Source: an uncultured Chlorobiota bacterium
GTDB lineage: Bacteria > Bacteroidota > Bacteroidia > Bacteroidales > JAADGE01
Length of the DNA stretch: 38,095 bases
Assembly (NCBI GenBank): GCA_947311445.1
Contig: CAMZKV010000050.1
Coordinates: 1 to 38,095 of the forward strand
Direction: 5' to 3'
This document shows, piece by piece, positions 31,933 to 38,095 of the stretch. Both the position numbers and the translations under genes were made by a program. The first letter of the stretch is position 1. Each line of letters begins with the position of its first letter. The notes below the pieces were generated by a model, which saw nothing but the letters and a program-made list of their open reading frames with translations, had not been told where the DNA came from and did no database searches.

Positions 31933-31960
31933 GTCAATTAATAAAATAGTTCTATTTTTG
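31931..31960 (+). promoter_or_regulatory. promoter of the rplM-rpsI operon
   Basis: TTG at 31931-31933, a 19-base spacer and TATTTTTG at 31953-31960 match the Bacteroidota primary promoter. The expected start near 31967 leaves a leader of about 45 bases before the GTG start of rplM. Confidence 0.75.
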
Positions 31961-32013
31961 CAGACCAAAATTTCACAGAAAAGAAGTTTGTACAAATTAA
32001 AAAATAATAACAA

Positions 32014-32469
32014 GTGAATACTTTAAGCTACAAAACAATTTCAGCAAATAAAGAAACCGTTAAAAAAGAATGGTTATTAGTAGATGCAGAAGGAGAAACT
32101 CTCGGAAGACTATCCTCGATTGTTGCCAAATTAATCAGAGGAAAATACAAAACAAATTTCACACCTCATGTAGATTGTGGAGATAATGTTATTGTAATTA
32201 ATGCTGAAAAAGTTCAATTAACAGGAAAAAAATGGGATGATAAGAAATATTTTAGTCATACAGGATATCCCGGAGGACAAAGAATAATTAACCCAAAAGA
32301 CCTTTTGGCAAAAAAACCTATTGCTTTAGTTGAAAAAGCTGTAAAAGGTATGTTACCAAAAAATAAATTGGGAAGTGTTTTGTATAAGAACTTATACGTA
32401 TATGAAGGTTCTGAACATAACCAAGAAGCCCAAAAACCTAAAAAAATAAACATAAATTCAATTAAATAA
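32014..32469 (+). CDS. rplM: 50S ribosomal protein L13 (uL13)
   Basis: The 151-residue product is a full-length L13: LSYKTISANKETVKKEWLLV at the N-terminus (Bacteroidota-type extension), the LGRLSSIVAKLIRGKYK motif and GDNVIVINAEKVQLTGKKWD, followed by KYFSHTGYPGG and AVKGMLPKNKLG. The start is GTG at 32014-32016; it gives the family's expected first residues, and no ATG fits better. It is two bases upstream of rpsI, the usual pair. Confidence 0.98.
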   Translation: MNTLSYKTISANKETVKKEWLLVDAEGETLGRLSSIVAKLIRGKYKTNFTPHVDCGDNVIVINAEKVQLTGKKWDDKKYFSHTGYPGGQRIINPKDLLAKKPIALVEKAVKGMLPKNKLGSVLYKNLYVYEGSEHNQEAQKPKKININSIK

Positions 32470-32471
32470 AC

Positions 32472-32858
32472 ATGGATACAATTAATGCACTAGGAAGAAG
32501 AAAAGCAGCAATTGCCAGAATATATCTTAAAGACGGTAAAGGAAATATTACTATAAACAAAAGAAAATTCGAAGATTATTTTACGGTTGAGGAGTATAAA
32601 TATCAAATTATGCGTCCACTTACAATGCTGGAAGCAGAAGGAAAATACGACATCTCAGTAAATTTATCAGGCGGAGGAATAAAAGGACAAGCCGAAGCAT
32701 TAAGATTGGCAATTTCAAGAGCACTTGTTAAAATTAATGCAGAAGACAAAACAGTTTTGAAAAAAGCAGGATTTATGACAAGAGACTCAAGAGTTGTTGA
32801 AAGGAAGAAACCTGGACAACCCGGAGCTCGTAAGAAATTCCAATTTAGTAAACGTTAA
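32472..32858 (+). CDS. rpsI: 30S ribosomal protein S9 (uS9)
   Basis: The 128 residues match S9 along their length: NALGRRKAAIARIYLKDGKG, DISVNLSGGGIKGQAEALRL, and the basic tail DSRVVERKKPGQPGARKKFQ ending FSKR, which reaches the P-site tRNA. Start ATG is two bases after the rplM stop, so the two are one transcript. Confidence 0.98.
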   Translation: MDTINALGRRKAAIARIYLKDGKGNITINKRKFEDYFTVEEYKYQIMRPLTMLEAEGKYDISVNLSGGGIKGQAEALRLAISRALVKINAEDKTVLKKAGFMTRDSRVVERKKPGQPGARKKFQFSKR

Positions 32859-32865
32859 TACCAGA

Positions 32866-32895
32866 TTTGAACTTAATATATATCACTTAGGTTTA
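32866..32895 (+). promoter_or_regulatory. possible promoter for rpsB-tsf
   Basis: TTTG at 32866-32869 is followed by 18 bases and TAGGTTTA at 32888-32895, one base off TAnnTTTG. If used, transcription would start near 32902, right at the base of the hairpin at 32903-32940, making that hairpin the 5' leader of rpsB. Confidence 0.4.
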
Positions 32896-32902
32896 GTATC
32901 TA

Positions 32903-32946
32903 AATTACCAAGACCGGCAGTTTGTCGCTACTTGGTAATTGTTTTT
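32903..32946 (+). terminator. bipartite hairpin between rpsI and rpsB: terminator or S2 leader
   Basis: Outer stem AATTACCAAG (32903-32912) with CTTGGTAATT (32931-32940) is a perfect 10 bp. Inside it, after an asymmetric AC/CTA internal loop, CGGC pairs with GTCG around AGTTT (one G-U). It is followed by GTTTTTATT. The short T run suits a terminator of rplM-rpsI; the structured interior suits a ribosomal-protein-binding leader for rpsB. The sequence does not decide between them. Confidence 0.75.
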
Positions 32947-32975
32947 ATTAAAGAATGTAAACTTAATTTTAAAAA

Positions 32976-33734
32976 ATGGCAAAAGTAGATTTTAAACAAT
33001 TACTTGATGCAGGTGTACACTTTGGTCACCTGAAAAGAAAATGGAATCCTAAAATGGCTCCTTATATTTTTGAAGAGCAAAACGGAATTCATATCATTGA
33101 TTTACACAAAACAATGATTAAGCTTGATGAAGCAAATGCTGCAATTAAACAAATTGCAAAATCAGGCAGACAAATTTTATTTGTTGCAACAAAAAAACAA
33201 GCAAAAGATATTGTTGAACAAAAAGTTAAAGAAACGGGAATGCCCTATATTACAGAGCGTTGGTCAGGAGGTATGCTTACAAATTTCAGAACCGTCAGAA
33301 AAGCTATCAAAAAAATGAAAGCAATTGATGCTATGGAAAAAGATGGAACTTTTGATAAAATTTCTAAAAGAGAAAGACTTCAAATAAGACGCGAAAGAAT
33401 AAAACTCGAAAGAAACCTTGGAAGTATTGTTGATATGAGAAGAGTTCCTTCTGCAATATTTGTGGTTGATGTTTCAAAAGAAAACATTGCTGTTGCCGAA
33501 GCAAAAAAACTTGGTATCCCAATTTTTGCTATGGTAGATACAAACTCTGACCCTTCTATTGACTTTCCAATCCCTTCAAATGATGATGCTTCAAAATCTA
33601 TTTCTGTTATTATGGAAGCTGTTACACAAGCTGTAAAAGAAGGTTTAGAATTAAGAAATGCGGAAAGAAAAGACGTAAAAAAAGAAAATACAGACAAACC
33701 TGAACAGAAAAAAACTAGAGCAAGAAAAAAATAA
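32976..33734 (+). CDS. rpsB: 30S ribosomal protein S2 (uS2)
   Basis: The 252 residues show S2 motifs: LLDAGVHFGHLKRKWNPKMA near the start, NGIHIIDLHKT, ILFVATKKQAKDIV, ERWSGGMLTNFRTVRKAI, and IPIFAMVDTNSDP followed by IDFPIPSNDDA. The C-terminal 25 residues are a lysine-rich tail. rpsB-tsf is the usual pair, 27 bases apart here. The upstream hairpin may regulate it. Confidence 0.98.
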   Translation: MAKVDFKQLLDAGVHFGHLKRKWNPKMAPYIFEEQNGIHIIDLHKTMIKLDEANAAIKQIAKSGRQILFVATKKQAKDIVEQKVKETGMPYITERWSGGMLTNFRTVRKAIKKMKAIDAMEKDGTFDKISKRERLQIRRERIKLERNLGSIVDMRRVPSAIFVVDVSKENIAVAEAKKLGIPIFAMVDTNSDPSIDFPIPSNDDASKSISVIMEAVTQAVKEGLELRNAERKDVKKENTDKPEQKKTRARKK

Positions 33735-33761
33735 ATTTAATTACTGAAAAAATACAATAAA

Positions 33762-34586
33762 ATGGCAAAAATAACTGCATCAGATGTTGCAAAACTTAGA
33801 AAAATGACAGGAGCAGGAATGATGGACTGCAAAAACGCACTAAAAGAAACCGACGGTAATTTTGAGGAAGCAGTTGATTTTTTAAGAAAAAAAGGTCAAA
33901 AAGTTGCCGGTAAACGTGCCGACAGAGATGCGTCCGAAGGTGCTGTAGTTGCTAAAAAAACTACTGACGGAAAAAGAGCAGTAATTATTTCTTTAAATTG
34001 CGAAACAGATTTTGTTGCAAAAAATGAAGATTTTGTCAAATTTGCAAACCAAATTCTTGATATTGCAATTGAAAACAACCCTGCTAATAAAGAAGACCTT
34101 TTAAATTTAGATTTTAAAGGGTCAACAATAGCCGAAGAAATTATCAACCAAACAGGTGTTATAGGCGAAAAACTTGAACTTGCATATTACGACAAAGTAG
34201 AAGGCGAATCAACAGCTTCTTATATTCATATGGGAAACAAATTGTGTTCAATAGCTGCTTTCAACAAGTCAGTAGATGAAGCAACAGGAAAAGACGTTGT
34301 TATGCAAATTGCTGCAATGAGCCCTATTGCTGTTGATAAAGAAGGAGTTTCAAAAGAGGTTGTTGATAAGGAAATTGAAATAGGTAAAGAACTTGCAATT
34401 CAAGAGGGTAAACCTGCCGATTTAGCCGAAAAAATTGCCGTAGGAAGACTTAATAAGTTCTTTAAAGAGAATACTTTACTTAACCAACAATGGGTAAAAA
34501 ATAATAAAATGACAATTAGAGACTTCTTAAAAGGAGTTGATGCAGAATTAACAGTAACAGATTTTAAAAGATTTGGAATTGCTTAA
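33762..34586 (+). CDS. tsf: translation elongation factor Ts
   Basis: EF-Ts recycles EF-Tu by GDP exchange. The 274 residues have the N-terminal UBA-like domain ([20 protein letters not shown]), the core motif [17 protein letters not shown] that contacts EF-Tu (T-D-F-V), and the C-terminal [20 protein letters not shown] followed by LLNQQWVKN. Length is normal for a Bacteroidota EF-Ts. It is cotranscribed with rpsB and ends in a strong terminator 22 bases later. Confidence 0.98.
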   Translation: MAKITASDVAKLRKMTGAGMMDCKNALKETDGNFEEAVDFLRKKGQKVAGKRADRDASEGAVVAKKTTDGKRAVIISLNCETDFVAKNEDFVKFANQILDIAIENNPANKEDLLNLDFKGSTIAEEIINQTGVIGEKLELAYYDKVEGESTASYIHMGNKLCSIAAFNKSVDEATGKDVVMQIAAMSPIAVDKEGVSKEVVDKEIEIGKELAIQEGKPADLAEKIAVGRLNKFFKENTLLNQQWVKNNKMTIRDFLKGVDAELTVTDFKRFGIA

Positions 34587-34608
34587 TTCTAAAAAAAATT
34601 ATATTTTT

Positions 34609-34643
34609 AAAGCCTGTAATATTATTTATTGCAGGCTTTTTTT
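34609..34643 (+). terminator. intrinsic terminator after tsf
   Basis: AAAGCCTGTAAT pairs with ATTGCAGGCTTT over 12 bp (one G-U) around ATTATTT, followed by a run of Ts. It ends rpsB-tsf 14 bases before the cyclophilin ATG, so that gene needs its own promoter or read-through. Confidence 0.92.
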
Positions 34644-34656
34644 AAAAATTATATTT

Positions 34657-36848
<2,192 letters not shown>

Positions 36849-36860
36849 AGATAAAAAACT

Positions 36861-37100
36861 ATGTTTTTAGAAATAGTAACACCTGAAAAAACTTTATTCA
36901 GTAATGATATAAAATATGTTAATATTCCGGGAAGTAAAGGAAATTTTGGTGTATTAAAAAATCATGCTGCTGTTATTTCTACAATGAAAAAAGGACAAAT
37001 TAAGGTAGTTCAAGAAGATGATACTGAAAAAATATTTGATGTAAATGGTGGAGTTGTTGAAGTGCTTAATAATAATATCATAATATTGGTAAAAATCTAA
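36861..37100 (+). CDS. atpC: F1F0 ATP synthase epsilon subunit, short form
   Basis: The 79 residues cover only the N-terminal beta-sandwich of epsilon: FLEIVTPEKTLFSNDIKYVN then IPGSKGNFGVLKNHAAVIST, with VNGGVVEVLNNNIIILVK at the end. E. coli epsilon is about 140 residues; the C-terminal helical hairpin that can block rotation is absent. Short epsilon forms of this kind are known in Bacteroidota, so this is not a broken gene. It starts 12 bases after atpD and ends before a bidirectional terminator. Confidence 0.95.
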   Translation: MFLEIVTPEKTLFSNDIKYVNIPGSKGNFGVLKNHAAVISTMKKGQIKVVQEDDTEKIFDVNGGVVEVLNNNIIILVKI

Positions 37101-37124
37101 TAGTAATATCTTTCGTATTAAAGG

Positions 37125-37158
37125 AAAAAAGAGGCTTACTTTTGTAAACCTCTTTTTT
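37125..37158. terminator. bidirectional intrinsic terminator (atpC / GT2)
   Basis: AAAAAAGAGG (37125-37134) and CCTCTTTTTT (37149-37158) pair over 10 bp. After a C/A mismatch, TTAC pairs with GTAA around TTTT. It has T runs on both strands and touches the stop codon of the convergent glycosyltransferase gene. Confidence 0.9.
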
Positions 37159-37904
37159 TATTTCTTAAAAAGTTGAGGGATTTTAATAATGTTTTTCATA
37201 AAAACCGTATGTATTCCTCCAAGCTTATTTTTTCTTAAAGCTCTGACATCTTCTTTCATTTTTCTCAAAATATTTTTGATATTTTTATTGCTCTCGCCTC
37301 CTATACGCATTTTTATCATCACTTCGGGCAAGTATGCAATTGAAATTTTTTCTTTCCCGAGAAAGCGAAGGATAATGTCGTAATCTGCTGATATTGTAAA
37401 ACTTGTATCAAACAAGCCGTATCGGTCATAAATTTCTTTTTTAACAAAAAAAGTAGGGTGCGGCGGCATCCATCCTTTTTTTAATTTTGAAAAGGTATAT
37501 TCTCCGGCTTTCCAATATCTTATAATTTTATCGACATTTTCTTTTGACACGTAGAGTAAATCTCCGTATATACTGTCTGTATTTGTTTCGGCAAATAAGT
37601 CGGCAACTTTTTCAATTACGGTATTATCGGCATACAAGTCGTCGGCATGCAGAAATCCGATAATTTCACCCGAAGCGTTTTGTATGCCCTTATTCAGTGC
37701 ATCGTAAATTCCGTTATCGGATTCGGAAATTATTTTTGAAATTTTACCGGTATTTTTCTTAATTATCGACAGCGTGTTGTCGCTTGATTTACCGTCAATT
37801 ATAATATGTTCAATGTTATCGTAAGTTTGCGAAGCAACCGAACTTATCGTATCTTTTACGGTTGCTTCGTTATTGTATGTTGCAGTTATTACGGATATTT
37901 TCAT
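37158..37904 (-). CDS. glycosyltransferase family 2 protein
   Basis: The 248 residues are a GT-A, GT2-type transferase. The N-terminus KISVITATYNNEATVKDTIS leads to the UDP-binding strand HIIIDGKSSDNTLSII, the DNGIYDALNKGIQNASGEII block and the metal-binding loop FLHADDLYADN (D-x-D type, here ADD). The middle has GWMPPHPTFFVKKEIYDRYG, and SADYDIILRFLGK as the catalytic-base region (D-Y-D). It probably builds a surface or lipid-linked glycan. The local base composition is less AT-rich than that of the glycosyltransferases near 7-12 kb. It begins one base after the stop of the upstream ATPase-like gene. Confidence 0.92.
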   Translation of the reverse strand: MKISVITATYNNEATVKDTISSVASQTYDNIEHIIIDGKSSDNTLSIIKKNTGKISKIISESDNGIYDALNKGIQNASGEIIGFLHADDLYADNTVIEKVADLFAETNTDSIYGDLLYVSKENVDKIIRYWKAGEYTFSKLKKGWMPPHPTFFVKKEIYDRYGLFDTSFTISADYDIILRFLGKEKISIAYLPEVMIKMRIGGESNKNIKNILRKMKEDVRALRKNKLGGIHTVFMKNIIKIPQLFKK

Positions 37905-37905
37905 A

Positions 37906-38094
37906 TTACAAATTAATAAAAAATAATTTCGTGTATGGTATAAAACGAACTGTTGTTTTTCCGATTTTTACATTTTCGTTTAAACTTAAATTTACGACAT
38001 AAGCAATTTTCGGCTCATATTTGTTGATAAAACTGCGAAACGAACGAGTAATTTTTGTGTTTTTCAGTTTTTTGTATTTTACTTCAATAGGAAC
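37906..38094 (-). CDS. C-terminal fragment of a probable ATP-binding protein (DUF4143-type)
   Basis: Read on the minus strand from the window edge, 62 codons and a TAA (37908-37906) remain. The opening PIEVKYKKLKNTKITRSFRS, then FINKYEPKIAYVVNL and FIPYTKLF, follows the end of AAA+ ATPases with a C-terminal DUF4143/nuclease-like domain. There an (L)PIEVK strand supplies E and K residues, followed by a helix and an AY(V)V strand. The ATPase part would be beyond 38095. Only a short tail is visible, so the call is tentative. The stop is separated from the GT2 ATG by one base, so the two genes should share a transcript. Confidence 0.55.
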   Translation of the reverse strand, partial: VPIEVKYKKLKNTKITRSFRSFINKYEPKIAYVVNLSLNENVKIGKTTVRFIPYTKLFFINL

Positions 38095-38095
38095 A

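Noticed and set aside
32794-32988. 64-codon + strand frame overlapping the end of rpsI and the start of rpsB
   Set aside because: It runs through the rpsI 3' end, the promoter-like region and the intergenic hairpin in a different frame, and resembles no protein. It is a chance frame.
34573-34656. Upstream extension of the cyclophilin gene
   Set aside because: It would overlap tsf and include the terminator hairpin. The ATG at 34657 gives a proper lipoprotein signal.

Overview
The window looks like chromosomal DNA of an AT-rich member of the Bacteroidota. Three things point there. Promoter-like sequences fit the phylum's -33 TTTG / -7 TAnnTTTG pattern. The gene content is typical: two tandem rhomboids, a PorT-like barrel, an ECF sigma/FecR pair with a DUF4974-type tail, a TPR/PD40/OmpA protein and YfhO. 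The gene orders ftsK-lolA, rplM-rpsI-rpsB-tsf and atpD-atpC also fit. I cannot assign an order or genus. I see no tRNA, rRNA, CRISPR array, transposase or integrase.

Layout. 1-1210: 3' end of dnaG converging on a Kbp-like BON/LysM gene, sharing a bidirectional terminator. 1364-6700: ftsK, a LolA-like carrier, a lone receiver-domain protein, an exported YidD-like protein and an amidohydrolase, all on +. 7011-14439: a surface-glycan type cluster. A + arm (glycosyltransferase, HprK-like kinase, flippase) runs into a - arm (YfhO membrane protein, glycosyltransferase), and their 3' ends overlap by 18 bp. 14569-17730: a tight minus-strand operon of two rhomboids, an alkyltransferase-like protein without catalytic Cys, a PorT-like barrel and ubiX. 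17841-20027: ftsX, an orphan lipoprotein and a small charged helical protein. 20159-24532: an ECF sigma factor and FecR anti-sigma flanked by two paralogous exported proteins with carboxypeptidase-regulatory-like domains. The downstream one carries an STN domain where a TonB-dependent receptor would normally be. 24731-31847: a BrkB/YihY membrane protein with anmK, a PorE-like OmpA protein, a small lipoprotein, a deoxynucleoside kinase and a nitronate monooxygenase-like enzyme. 32014-37100: rplM-rpsI, rpsB-tsf, a lipoprotein cyclophilin and atpD-atpC. 37158-38094 (-): a GT2 glycosyltransferase one base downstream of the 3' end of an ATPase-like gene, in less AT-rich DNA.

Most of the window is conserved housekeeping sequence. 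The best candidate for something unusual is the sigma/FecR module at 20159-24532. It has every part of cell-surface signalling except an outer-membrane barrel receptor. Second is the HprK-like kinase inside the glycan cluster. Regulatory DNA worth a look: a perfect 15-bp inverted repeat touching the rplM promoter, a bipartite hairpin between rpsI and rpsB, and a palindrome over the predicted start of the glycan-cluster transcript. All calls come from reading the sequence; no database search was possible.
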